Assembly: GCF_000828655.1 (NCBI RefSeq)
Contig: NZ_AP014509.1
Coordinates: 310,001 to 374,000 of the forward strand
Length of the DNA: 64,000 nt
Source of the DNA: Thermotoga caldifontis AZM44c09
GTDB taxonomy: Bacteria > Thermotogota > Thermotogae > Thermotogales > DSM-5069
Direction of reading: 5' to 3'
Shown in pieces: positions 50,471-58,495 of the stretch. A program made the position numbers and the translations under genes. The first letter of the stretch is position 1. Each line of letters begins with the position of its first letter. The notes below the pieces were generated by a model, which was not told the origin of the DNA, made no database searches, and was given only the letters and a program-made list of their open reading frames with translations.

Positions 50471-52285
50471 GTAGATCCTGTGGACGAAGGATCCTTCGTA
50501 ATTGTAGCTTTCAACTTTCTCCACGCGCCAGTTTTTCGGAAGGATCAGATCCAAGTTCACCTGTCTGTCCTCCAGGTTGACCACGTGGATTTTCAGTGTT
50601 CCGTCGCGCTCGAAACTGCTGACGATGAGAAAACCGTCGGATTCGATCGACCATGCCTGGTACGGTTTCACCAGTTCGATCAGTTCTTCCGCTTCGAACG
50701 GATGCGAGAAGGTATAGCAGTAGTTCAAATAGTTGAAGAACAGAAAGTTGGCCTTCTCCATCCTCTTTCTCCAGTTCGGATCGTTGAAGTACGCAGAGAA
50801 GTTAAGCAGGGAAAGTATCTGCTCGAGCATGAGCTGCTCTTCTGTTTTGACGCTCTGAACGAGCCTATCGTAGGTTTCTTTCCAGACGATCTTCTCGTTC
50901 CCGAAAGGTGAATAACCCAAGAAGATCTTCTTCCCACCAAAGTTTTTGATCTTCTCGAGCTCGGTTTCTTCGAATATGGGTGGTACCAGTAAGATTTCCA
51001 CACCGTCGAAGTTGTCCCACACGACCCTGTAATCTATTCCGTGCCTGATCAGTTCGTGCTGCGCCGCGAAGAAGGGCAAATACGTTCTCTCCCAGTGGAA
51101 CGTGAGCGAATCGTAAGGATGGAAGATCGCGATCTTGCCGGTCTTCTTTCCATAGCAGTCTTTCCAGACACCGTTTTCGCCTTTGAACCAGCTGTGGTAA
51201 TCTGCGATCTGCTTCCGAACGTTTTCGAACTCGTCGGCCGTGAGGAGCGTCCATCGACCGTTGTGGAAATATTCGGTGCCTTTCAAAACCATGATCGAAT
51301 CGTTGGCGTAGGCTTCTGCCATTCCCTGCAGATAGTTTCTGATGGGATAGACTGCGTCTGCACCTATGCCGAGCATGTAGGGTACCGAAGTGACTGGTTT
51401 CCCACTGGAGTGCGCGTGTGCGATCCTGTAGGTCATCGTGTTGAAAATCTGCAAGTTTTGAAACTTTCTCGGAAGCTGGTGGTTCTCTATCATGACCAGA
51501 TCCTGCACCCTGAAGGCATCCCTCAAGTCCACACCCGCCATGACTGCGAGTTTGCTCAGACACGCTTCGAACGAATTCGAAGAGATGATCACGTTCGGAT
51601 TGATCGATCTCGCAAGCTTTGAAAGTTGGCTCAAGGTGTCCCAAAGCACTCTTCTTCGCCAGATCAGATAAGCCCTCGACTCAACGTTCTCAGATAGGTA
51701 CTCAGGGATGCCTTTGACTTTGAAGCCCAAACCTTCCGCGAACTCTCTGAACTGTCTCTGGCATCTGTCGCAGTAGCACGGTCTGAAACCGAACCACGAA
51801 CCGAACACGTTGTCGAAGAAGACTCCGTCGGCCCCGGCTTCGACTATGCCCTTCACGATCTCAGCCAGATGTTGCCTCCACTCTCCGTCCGTGGGACAGG
51901 TCAGATACCGTCCCGAGTAGTAGTTGATCTTGTTTCCGTACTGATCCATCGCGTACCATCTCTTCGTCACGTGAGAACCATCGAAGACGACGTTCGAAAA
52001 TTGCACGTATCCGAAGACTTTCAATCCTTCTTCGTGGTACTCTGAGACCGTGCGTTTGAAGTACTCGTGGTCTTCCTTCTCGATCTCGGGTGGAAAGCCC
52101 CAGTTGTACGTGCAGTAGGCCCAGTTGTAGCCCATCTGGTTCAACCGCCTCGCCCCGATCTTCAGGCCTCCTTCGATGTGCACCTTTTCATCGATCGCCG
52201 TGCCAGGAAACTTCACCCTGTTTATCCTGATCGTTCCAGGGCCCGCCCACATGTAAACTGGAAAGTGGTTCCACTTCTCTACCAT
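50456..52285 (-). CDS. Putative TIM-barrel glycoside hydrolase with GH42-like domain order
   Basis: 609 residues without signal peptide. Residues about 1-380 look like a TIM barrel (GYNWAYCTYNWGFPPE, GLKVFGYVQFSNV, GADGVFFDNVFG), with the candidate acid Asp in FFDN and a cysteine knot CYCDRC. Residues about 385-490 (KIAIFHPYDS, GVEILLVPPIF, KKIFLGYSPFGNE) resemble the trimerisation (Rossmann-like) domain of GH42-type enzymes. A small C-terminal beta domain follows. I cannot place it in a numbered family. ATG has GGAGGTG upstream, overlapping the preceding gene. It is the last gene of the ABC-sugar operon and should be cytosolic. Confidence 0.7.
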   Translation of the reverse strand: MVEKWNHFPVYMWAGPGTIRINRVKFPGTAIDEKVHIEGGLKIGARRLNQMGYNWAYCTYNWGFPPEIEKEDHEYFKRTVSEYHEEGLKVFGYVQFSNVVFDGSHVTKRWYAMDQYGNKINYYSGRYLTCPTDGEWRQHLAEIVKGIVEAGADGVFFDNVFGSWFGFRPCYCDRCQRQFREFAEGLGFKVKGIPEYLSENVESRAYLIWRRRVLWDTLSQLSKLARSINPNVIISSNSFEACLSKLAVMAGVDLRDAFRVQDLVMIENHQLPRKFQNLQIFNTMTYRIAHAHSSGKPVTSVPYMLGIGADAVYPIRNYLQGMAEAYANDSIMVLKGTEYFHNGRWTLLTADEFENVRKQIADYHSWFKGENGVWKDCYGKKTGKIAIFHPYDSLTFHWERTYLPFFAAQHELIRHGIDYRVVWDNFDGVEILLVPPIFEETELEKIKNFGGKKIFLGYSPFGNEKIVWKETYDRLVQSVKTEEQLMLEQILSLLNFSAYFNDPNWRKRMEKANFLFFNYLNYCYTFSHPFEAEELIELVKPYQAWSIESDGFLIVSSFERDGTLKIHVVNLEDRQVNLDLILPKNWRVEKVESYNYEGSFVHRIYSVTT

Positions 52286-54090
52286 TTCGACACCTCCGTT
52301 TCTCCTCGTTCGATCTGTGAGATCACGGCCGCAGCGTAACCGCTCCAGGCCTGATGCAGCGACCCTCTATGAAAGCACGGTGAGTAGTACTCGACCAGGT
52401 TCACCCAGCCCCTTTCGAGCGAGTATCTCCACCAGCTGAGCAGAGGATAGGTGTAATCCAGACCGAATCGGGCCTTCGCCAGCGCGTACGCACAGCTCAG
52501 ATACGGCCAGCAACCCCCGTTGTGGTACCTGTAAGGAAACGCGCTCTTTCCAAACAGATGCGATCTCTTTCTGTAGTGGGGCCAGACAGTCATCACACCC
52601 CAGTCTCCGTAAGGCTGCTGGTGGTTGTTCCTCGTTTCCAGAAACTGCTCCATCTTCAAAAGAGAAGAGATGGCTCTTCGCTCGTCGGCAACATCGAAGA
52701 CGATCGAAACCACCGTGTCCAGGCTGATGTGATCTTCAACGTAACTACCGATGAAATCGACGAAGTAACCCTTTCCATCGTCGAAGAGGACCCCGTTGAA
52801 CCGCCTTCTTGCCCTCAGATAGTCCTCCTCGAAACGCTTCGCGGTCTCGTGCATGCCAGAAAGCGAGAGCAGTTTCGAAGCTTCCCTGAGTGCCGCGACG
52901 TGGAGCGCGGCATCGTAACTGACGTATCCGTTCCTGAACACGTTGTCGGCCCAGTCTTTGCAATCGAAGGGTTTCATGAAAAGGTCATCTCGAACGAACT
53001 TTTCAGCGTGTCTTAGGACCTTGACCACTTTGTCCAAGAGGGTATCAGAATCGACACGCTCTTTAAGGATCGAAACATCTTCAGTGACGTTCACGTACTT
53101 TGACAGCAACAGCACGAAGAGAAAGCCAGAATCGTGATGGTCACTCCACCAGTCGTTGTTGTACCTGACGTTCTCCATTATCGTACGGTTTTCTCTCCTT
53201 AGTTCCCTCAGCAAGGTCTTCTCTTCTTCCGTCAGGAACATGACGCCGCTGGGACAACCATCGTCGTGGACGGCGCTGGCCAGTGTCAGAATCTGATTCC
53301 TCACCAGATCGGTCCTCACACCGAGAACGCTCAGACAGGTCCAGAAAGAGTCTCTGAAGTAGGTTCTCGGCGGGAAAGAGTAGTTCACACCCGCGACGAA
53401 GGCGAAATTTTCCCCGAGATCTTTCCAGTTGCTGAGCGCCGTGTGGAGTGCGAAGAGGGCGAGACTCCTCACCGGCTCGTTCACATTTTCAGGAACGTGC
53501 CTTTTCAAAAACTCGTTGTAAGCGAGGTTCTCTTTCTGCTCATCGTGGCTTGATTTCTCGGTGGTGAAGCGAATCTTCAAATTTTTACCTTCTTCAGCTG
53601 TCAGTTCGAATTTGAACGATCTGTCGTTTTTTCTTTGAAAATTTTCGATCCTGCAGTTGAGTGTTTCGATCGTCACGAGCCCTGAGATGTTCATTTCAGA
53701 GCCGTTCACCGCGACGCTGAGCGGACTTCTGAAGCTGTAGGTTGCACCGAACGGAACTTTGAACTCCTTCTCTAAGGGGGCTTTGAATTCGATCGACAGT
53801 TTCTTCGTCCCCGCGATCTCCCACAGGATCGATCGACTGAAGGCTGAAGTGAAGATCTTCCAGCTCGCCCTTCCACTCTCGAACTCACATCCGTTCGGCC
53901 AGAGGGAGCATTTGGCTGGTCGTTGAAGTTCGATGTTGAGGAATTCGATCAAAAGGCCACTCTTTGAGGAGAACAACCGATGTGGCATTCCATCTTTCAG
54001 AATCATGGTCAGTTCCAGGTTTGACAGAACGTACTCTTTTGGAATTTCGTGCTCATAAACGATGGAATTGTTCAGGAAAGTGTACTTCAA
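52279..54090 (-). CDS. Six-hairpin (alpha/alpha)6 glycosidase-like protein
   Basis: 603 residues, no signal peptide. A beta-sandwich N-terminal domain (about 1-200) leads into an (alpha/alpha)6 barrel with FPPRTYFRDSFWTCLSVLG, NDWWSDHHDSGFLFVLLLSKY, KDWADNVFRNGYVSYDAALH and YHNGGCWPYLSCAYALAK. The HDSG, DWAD and NGG elements resemble GH63/GH37/amylo-glucosidase-type inverting enzymes, but no family is certain. TTG start behind GAGGGATGAAG, 10 bp after the permease gene. With the next gene it probably degrades the oligosaccharide brought in by the ABC system. Confidence 0.72.
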   Translation of the reverse strand: MKYTFLNNSIVYEHEIPKEYVLSNLELTMILKDGMPHRLFSSKSGLLIEFLNIELQRPAKCSLWPNGCEFESGRASWKIFTSAFSRSILWEIAGTKKLSIEFKAPLEKEFKVPFGATYSFRSPLSVAVNGSEMNISGLVTIETLNCRIENFQRKNDRSFKFELTAEEGKNLKIRFTTEKSSHDEQKENLAYNEFLKRHVPENVNEPVRSLALFALHTALSNWKDLGENFAFVAGVNYSFPPRTYFRDSFWTCLSVLGVRTDLVRNQILTLASAVHDDGCPSGVMFLTEEEKTLLRELRRENRTIMENVRYNNDWWSDHHDSGFLFVLLLSKYVNVTEDVSILKERVDSDTLLDKVVKVLRHAEKFVRDDLFMKPFDCKDWADNVFRNGYVSYDAALHVAALREASKLLSLSGMHETAKRFEEDYLRARRRFNGVLFDDGKGYFVDFIGSYVEDHISLDTVVSIVFDVADERRAISSLLKMEQFLETRNNHQQPYGDWGVMTVWPHYRKRSHLFGKSAFPYRYHNGGCWPYLSCAYALAKARFGLDYTYPLLSWWRYSLERGWVNLVEYYSPCFHRGSLHQAWSGYAAAVISQIERGETEVSKW

Positions 54091-54100
54091 TCTTCATCCC

Positions 54101-54916
54101 TCACTTGATCGCACCCGTCGTGATGCCCTTGACGAAATATTTCTGCAGGGCGATGAAGACGATCAGAACCGGTACCATGGACAGAACCGTCATGGCCAGC
54201 AAGGGACCCCACTGCACGATGTGCTCGCCCGCGTACGTACCGAGCGCGAGCTGTATCGTGTAGAGCTTCGGTGAACCCACGACGATCAGTGGCCACAGAA
54301 AATCGTTCCATCGCCAGGTGAAAGACAGCACGGCAAGCGCGGCGACGAGTGGTTGCGATAGGGGCAGAACGATCCTGAAGAAGATTTGAAACTCGTTGGC
54401 ACCGTCTATCCTCGCACTCTCTATAACGGAATCAGGTATCGCGGAGATCATGTACTTCTGCGCGAGAAAGATCCCCGTCGGTGTTGCCGCTGGTGGTATG
54501 ATGAGTCCCCACAGTGTGTTTATCATGCCGAGCTTGGACAGTACCAGATAGATCGGCACCATGATGACCTGAAGTGGAATCATGAGCGTGGAGAGGATGA
54601 ACGTAGAAACGTAGTTTTTGAATCTGAACTGGTACTTAGCCAGTGCGTACCCTCCCATCACGCTTATCAACACAGTCACGAGGGTGGCCGACAGAGAAAC
54701 CACGAAAGAATTTCTGAAGAACAGGCCGAACTGAGTCCTGTGCAGCACTTGAACGAAGTTGGTGAGTGTGGGTTGGCTGATCAGCTTCGGAGGCCATGAG
54801 AACAGATCTTTTTCCTCTTTGAAGCTCGAAAAGATCGTCCAGACGATGGGTGAGATGTACAAAAAAGCGAAGAGATAAACTGAAACGTTCAGAACGATCA
54901 GCAGCGCCTTTTTCAT
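54101..54916 (-). CDS. Sugar ABC transporter permease (MalG-like)
   Basis: 271 residues, six helices, MalG/UgpE type. The EAA loop that contacts the ATPase is visible as ESARIDGANEFQIFFRIVLPLSQP. An N-terminal cytosolic segment precedes the first helix (LLIVLNVSVYLFAFLYISP). ATG 54916 overlaps the stop of the MalF-like gene. A longer open frame upstream lies in another frame of that gene and is not used. There is no ATPase gene in the locus; a shared MsmK-like ATPase is likely encoded elsewhere. Confidence 0.93.
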   Translation of the reverse strand: MKKALLIVLNVSVYLFAFLYISPIVWTIFSSFKEEKDLFSWPPKLISQPTLTNFVQVLHRTQFGLFFRNSFVVSLSATLVTVLISVMGGYALAKYQFRFKNYVSTFILSTLMIPLQVIMVPIYLVLSKLGMINTLWGLIIPPAATPTGIFLAQKYMISAIPDSVIESARIDGANEFQIFFRIVLPLSQPLVAALAVLSFTWRWNDFLWPLIVVGSPKLYTIQLALGTYAGEHIVQWGPLLAMTVLSMVPVLIVFIALQKYFVKGITTGAIK

Positions 54917-55776
54917 ACTTCTTCCTCCAGGATCTTGAACTGAAGTAACGATAGTGTCACCAGGATCGCGAACAGGATCACAGACATGGCTGAAGCCATG
55001 CCAAGCTTGCGTTCGAGGAACGCCGTGTAATAAATCTTCTGCGCAAGCACGGTGGTGGCCGTTCCAGGACCTCCCGCGGTGAACACGTAGATGATCTCGA
55101 AGCTTCTCATCGACATGATCGTGCTCAGAACGAGTACCAGTACAGCTGTGGGTCTGAGCAACGGGAAGATGATCTTCCAGAACCTCACCCATCGGCCTGC
55201 ACCGTCTAAGGCGGCCGCTTCGTAAACTTCCGTCGGAATGGCTGTCAATGCCGAATTGAACATGACCATGAAATAACCTGCGACGTTCCAGACCGTGACC
55301 AGCACGACGCTCAGAAAGGCGAGCCTTCGATCCAGAAGCCAGGGAATCGGTGAAAGATTGTTCTTCAGAAGGAGTATATTGATCAAACCGGCATCGTAGT
55401 CGAGAAACCATTTCCAGGAAACGCCTATTATCGATGGAGATAGCAACCAGGGCCAGTAGAACAGCGCCCTCAGAAAAGCCCTGCCTTTGATGAGGTCAGA
55501 ACTCGTTATCACCGCAAGGAACAGAGAGGTGAAGAACGCGAGTGGAACCACCATGGCAGAGTAAATGAAGGTCCTCAACAAGATCTTTGGAAAACCGCTT
55601 TCGGCGCCGAACAGGTAACGGAAATTCGAAAGGCCCACGAATTTTCCCGAGAACCTGAGCATGTCGTAGTCCGTGAAGGAGAAGTAGAAGCTGCTCAGGG
55701 CCGGTGTAACGACGAAGATCGTGAATATGACAAGGTTCGGTAACAGGAAAAACCAGGCGTAGTACTGTCTCTTCAA
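54913..55776 (-). CDS. Sugar ABC transporter permease (MalF-like)
   Basis: 287 residues, about six helices, CUT1 class. The N-terminal helix is WFFLLPNLVIFTIFVVTPA, and the EAA loop is EAAALDGAGRWVRFWKIIFPLLRP. It lacks the large extra periplasmic loop of E. coli MalF. The start is TTG with AAAGGAG 10 bases upstream; this site lies directly after the intercistronic hairpin at 55798-55818. It pairs with the next gene to form the channel. Confidence 0.93.
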   Translation of the reverse strand: MKRQYYAWFFLLPNLVIFTIFVVTPALSSFYFSFTDYDMLRFSGKFVGLSNFRYLFGAESGFPKILLRTFIYSAMVVPLAFFTSLFLAVITSSDLIKGRAFLRALFYWPWLLSPSIIGVSWKWFLDYDAGLINILLLKNNLSPIPWLLDRRLAFLSVVLVTVWNVAGYFMVMFNSALTAIPTEVYEAAALDGAGRWVRFWKIIFPLLRPTAVLVLVLSTIMSMRSFEIIYVFTAGGPGTATTVLAQKIYYTAFLERKLGMASAMSVILFAILVTLSLLQFKILEEEV

Positions 55777-55797
55777 GTCCCATCTACTCCTTTGAAA

Positions 55798-55818
55798 GCC
55801 CGGGCGTGCTGCCCGGGC
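55798..55818 (-). promoter_or_regulatory. Intercistronic hairpin between binding protein and permease genes
   Basis: GCCCGGGC occurs twice as a perfect 8-bp inverted repeat around a five-base loop, in the 51-bp gap. On the transcribed strand it is followed by TTTC and then the AAAGGAG of the permease gene. Such stems often protect the binding-protein mRNA from 3' decay or stop part of transcription, so that binding protein exceeds permease. Confidence 0.7.
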
Positions 55819-55827
55819 CCTTCTGAA

Positions 55828-57063
55828 TCACTTTCCAGCGGCTTTTCTCAGTATCGCGGCCAGTTCTTTGAAGGCCTGCTCCGGTGTCTTCTCTTTCGCT
55901 ATCGCGGCTTTGATGTGGTCGTTTATCACCGTTCTGTTGGCCTGAACGATCGCCGCGGTGTCGGGATCGTACCAGTCGGGCACCATACTACCGCGTGTCG
56001 ATTCGGCCAGATCCTTCATAACGACGGCGTACACTTCACTGATCAACGGATCTTCGATCTTGACTTTGTCGGCCAGATCCTTGCGATCCGGTATGAGGTA
56101 GAGCTTGCCCGCGAACTCGGCCAGATTCTCCTCGTTCGTCAGGAAGAACGCCAGAGCGGCACCCTTCTCGGTGAACGGCACGATGTACTTTCCTCCGGTC
56201 ATCACGGCGCGCTCACGTTTGTACGGCCACATGATCACGCCCCAGTCGAACTTCAACTGTTCTCTGAACTGTGCGAGCATCCAGGTTCCAGACACGTACA
56301 TCGCTGCGAGTCCGTTCTGGAAGTATTTTGCAGGGGCATCACCCGTCAACCAGACGGCTTTGGGTATCAGATCTTCGTCGTGCAGTTTCACGAAGAACTC
56401 GAGCGCCTCGATGGATTCCTTCGAATCGATTATGATGTTCTTTCCTTCCCTGTCCCATATGCCTCCACCGAACACGTACAGCAAGTTCGAGAACCTGTAA
56501 GGACTGAAGTCGTAAACCAGCGCGTACCTCGCCGCACCGCTCTGCTTGATCTTCTTCATGGCTGCGTACCACTCGTCGATGGTCCACGGCCTGTCCTTGG
56601 GCGGTTCGATGCCAGCCTTTCTGAAGATCTCTTTGTTGTAGAAGATTGCGTGCGCGTCAGACGTGTAGGGGATACCAACGACCTTGTTGTACTTCTCGTA
56701 GAGCTTCTTGAAACCTGCTTTGTAGAAGGACACGTTTTCGAGCCATTCTTCGAACTTCATCCCTGTGTATTTCTCCACCAGCGGTTTCAGATCGATCGCG
56801 TAATCCACCCACGGGAGCAGATCCGTTTCTCTCGCCACGTCCGGTGGAGAGCCAGCCTTCGCCATCGCGGCAAGTTTGGGCTTGTACTCCAGATAGTAGG
56901 GCAGGTTCAGTATCACCACCTTTTCACCCGTTTGCTTCGTGAACCTTTCAGTCTGAGCCGTGATGAGGTCGAAATCAGGCCCATCGGTGAACCACATGAG
57001 CACGGTGTCTGCAAAGATCGATATCGCAGCGACTGCCAGAAGAACGACCAGCAACCTCTTCAT
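55828..57063 (-). CDS. ABC transporter sugar-binding protein
   Basis: 411 residues from ATG 57063, with GGAGGAGGTG upstream. A signal peptide (MKRLLVVLLAVAAISIFA) is followed by a cluster-B extracellular solute-binding domain (VLMWFTDGPDFDLI, GSPPDVARET, DAHAIFYNKEIFRKAGIEPP, GDAPAKYFQNGLAAMYVSGTW). No lipobox is seen, so it would be free in the periplasm or tethered otherwise. Many aromatic residues in the cleft fit an oligosaccharide. Substrate not known. It follows the ROK regulator by 28 bp. Confidence 0.93.
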   Translation of the reverse strand: MKRLLVVLLAVAAISIFADTVLMWFTDGPDFDLITAQTERFTKQTGEKVVILNLPYYLEYKPKLAAMAKAGSPPDVARETDLLPWVDYAIDLKPLVEKYTGMKFEEWLENVSFYKAGFKKLYEKYNKVVGIPYTSDAHAIFYNKEIFRKAGIEPPKDRPWTIDEWYAAMKKIKQSGAARYALVYDFSPYRFSNLLYVFGGGIWDREGKNIIIDSKESIEALEFFVKLHDEDLIPKAVWLTGDAPAKYFQNGLAAMYVSGTWMLAQFREQLKFDWGVIMWPYKRERAVMTGGKYIVPFTEKGAALAFFLTNEENLAEFAGKLYLIPDRKDLADKVKIEDPLISEVYAVVMKDLAESTRGSMVPDWYDPDTAAIVQANRTVINDHIKAAIAKEKTPEQAFKELAAILRKAAGK

Positions 57064-57091
57064 ACAAACACCTCCTCCCTGAAGATTCGAA

Positions 57092-58216
57092 TCACAGTCC
57101 CATGAACCTCTGCTGAACGGCAAAAACGGCTCCAAGCGCAACGTCGAAATCTTCGATCAAGCCTTTGTGCAGATTCAGATTCTCGTGGAACTGGGATGGA
57201 AGGATTTGCTTCAAAGTTGGTATCATTATTTCGACGATGCGTTCGTAATGTTTGTGCCCGATCCTGCCCTTGATGACGATTTGTTGTGGATCGAAAAGCA
57301 GTATCGCGTTCGCAAGGGCCGCGGCGACGTGCCTCAGACCACTGATCAACAGGCACTCGAATTTCCCGTCGATTTGCACATCGAAGATGTCTTCGACGTT
57401 CACCTTCGCATCTTTCAGTCTGATCGTGATCGCGTGTCCAGAAAAACGTCTTGCCAGATGCCCGAAATCTTCGATTTCACAAAGCTCAGGCTCTGAACGA
57501 TCCAGGTCTGTGACCATCCAGCCGAACTCCCCCGCCTTGCCGTAAAAGCCCTCATATATCTTCCCGTTCAGTAGAACTGCGGAGCCAAGACCGCTGTCTA
57601 TGAAAACGAAGAGAACGTTCTGAGCGCCTTTTGCAGCACCCACGCGGTGTTCGGCCAGTGCGGCAGCCTTCACCCTGTTCACAACGATCACGTTCAGGTT
57701 CAACCTCTCTGTCAGAACGGATGCAAGATCGAAGTTCGTCAGACCGAGCGCTGGTGCGGTCCTCACCACACGACTCGTCGGATCCACCATCCCTGCTATG
57801 CCTATGCCCACACCGAGGATCTTCTCCTTCGGCAAACTGTTTTTTTCGAGCGAGCGTTCCACTCTCTCCTGGCACAGATCAATGAGTTGATCTTTCTGCA
57901 AACTGTCGATCTTCTCCTGCTCCGAGTGGACGATGCGACCTGACAGGTCTGTGACGATCAGTTCGAAGTAACGTTCTTCCAGTTCGATACCGACGCAGTA
58001 CCAGGCATCGGGCACGAACTTCAGCGACACCTTTGGCCTACCGGCCGGCATCTTCCTCGTTCCAGATTCGACCACCAGGCCCATTTTGATCAACCTTGCC
58101 ACGACGTTCGTCACCAGTGGTTTGCTGATGGAAAGCTTCCTGGCTATGTCGAGCCTGGAAATGCCGGGATTGTCTCTTATCAGTCTCAGTATCGTCGCTT
58201 CCAGTTCTGTGAGCAA
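57092..58216 (-). CDS. ROK family transcriptional repressor (NagC/XylR-like)
   Basis: 374 residues. An N-terminal winged helix (LEATILRLIRDNPGISRLDIA, LSISKPLVTNVVARLI) is joined to a ROK sugar-kinase-like domain (VGIGIAGMVDPTSR, FVFIDSGLGSAVLLNGKIYEG, GKAGEFGWM). The usual zinc motif CxCGxxGCxE is replaced by EPELCEIEDF, so the structural zinc site seems lost. It likely binds an inducer sugar and represses its own operon. The start is TTG with GGAGGGG upstream; a promoter and overlapping palindrome lie just before it. Confidence 0.88.
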   Translation of the reverse strand: MLTELEATILRLIRDNPGISRLDIARKLSISKPLVTNVVARLIKMGLVVESGTRKMPAGRPKVSLKFVPDAWYCVGIELEERYFELIVTDLSGRIVHSEQEKIDSLQKDQLIDLCQERVERSLEKNSLPKEKILGVGIGIAGMVDPTSRVVRTAPALGLTNFDLASVLTERLNLNVIVVNRVKAAALAEHRVGAAKGAQNVLFVFIDSGLGSAVLLNGKIYEGFYGKAGEFGWMVTDLDRSEPELCEIEDFGHLARRFSGHAITIRLKDAKVNVEDIFDVQIDGKFECLLISGLRHVAAALANAILLFDPQQIVIKGRIGHKHYERIVEIMIPTLKQILPSQFHENLNLHKGLIEDFDVALGAVFAVQQRFMGL

Positions 58217-58229
58217 AACGGCCCCTCCA

Positions 58230-58251
58230 TTAGTTATCCCCCATTAACCAA
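58230..58251. promoter_or_regulatory. Candidate ROK operator
   Basis: TTAGTTA (58230-58236) and TAACCAA (58245-58251) form an imperfect inverted repeat (6 of 7) around 8 bases. It lies between the -10 element and the ribosome-binding site of the ROK gene, over the expected transcription start, a usual place for autorepression. Confidence 0.55.
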
Positions 58252-58255
58252 TATG

Positions 58256-58285
58256 ATGATAAAACCACAGTAACGTTTTTGTCAA
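58256..58285 (-). promoter_or_regulatory. Sigma-70-type promoter of the ROK/ABC/glycosidase operon
   Basis: On the minus strand a perfect TTGACA (58285-58280) is followed after 18 bases by TATCAT (58261-58256), 5 of 6 to TATAAT. The predicted start near 58249 is in the candidate operator and about 32 bases before the ROK start. Confidence 0.65.
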
Positions 58286-58495
58286 ACGACGAACCAGGTC
58301 ATCATCCCGTGAGAACTTTAAATAGCAGACAAAACCCGAGCTGTATTGACCACAAGCATCTAAATAGCCGTACGATTTAAGTTATCCACTGAAATCGATC
58401 TTTTGCTGGTTCGATGTTCAAACTGTTTAATCTTCCCAGTAGGTGAAACTGGTGTTCAACGTTCAAAAGTTTCTTCAACTGATGCAGCCGAAACG
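58286..58495 (+). other. Divergent leader before the GH130 gene
   Basis: 210 bp without a convincing gene. It holds two direct copies of TAAATAGC (58319-58326 and 58361-58368, 42 bp apart), a TTGACC at about 58346, and a small hairpin CCAGT-AGGTGAA-ACTGG near 58436. No clear promoter with matched -35 and -10 and no known riboswitch was recognised. The copies may be regulator sites for GH130. Confidence 0.4.

Noticed and set aside
54917-55411. N-terminal extension of the MalG-like permease
   Set aside because: The extended frame runs through the MalF-like gene in another phase. The ATG at 54916 overlaps that gene's stop and gives the normal MalG start.
55792-57105. 437-codon plus-strand frame opposite the sugar-binding protein gene
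   Set aside because: The minus-strand gene has a signal peptide, ribosome-binding site and a clear family; the plus-strand translation has none.
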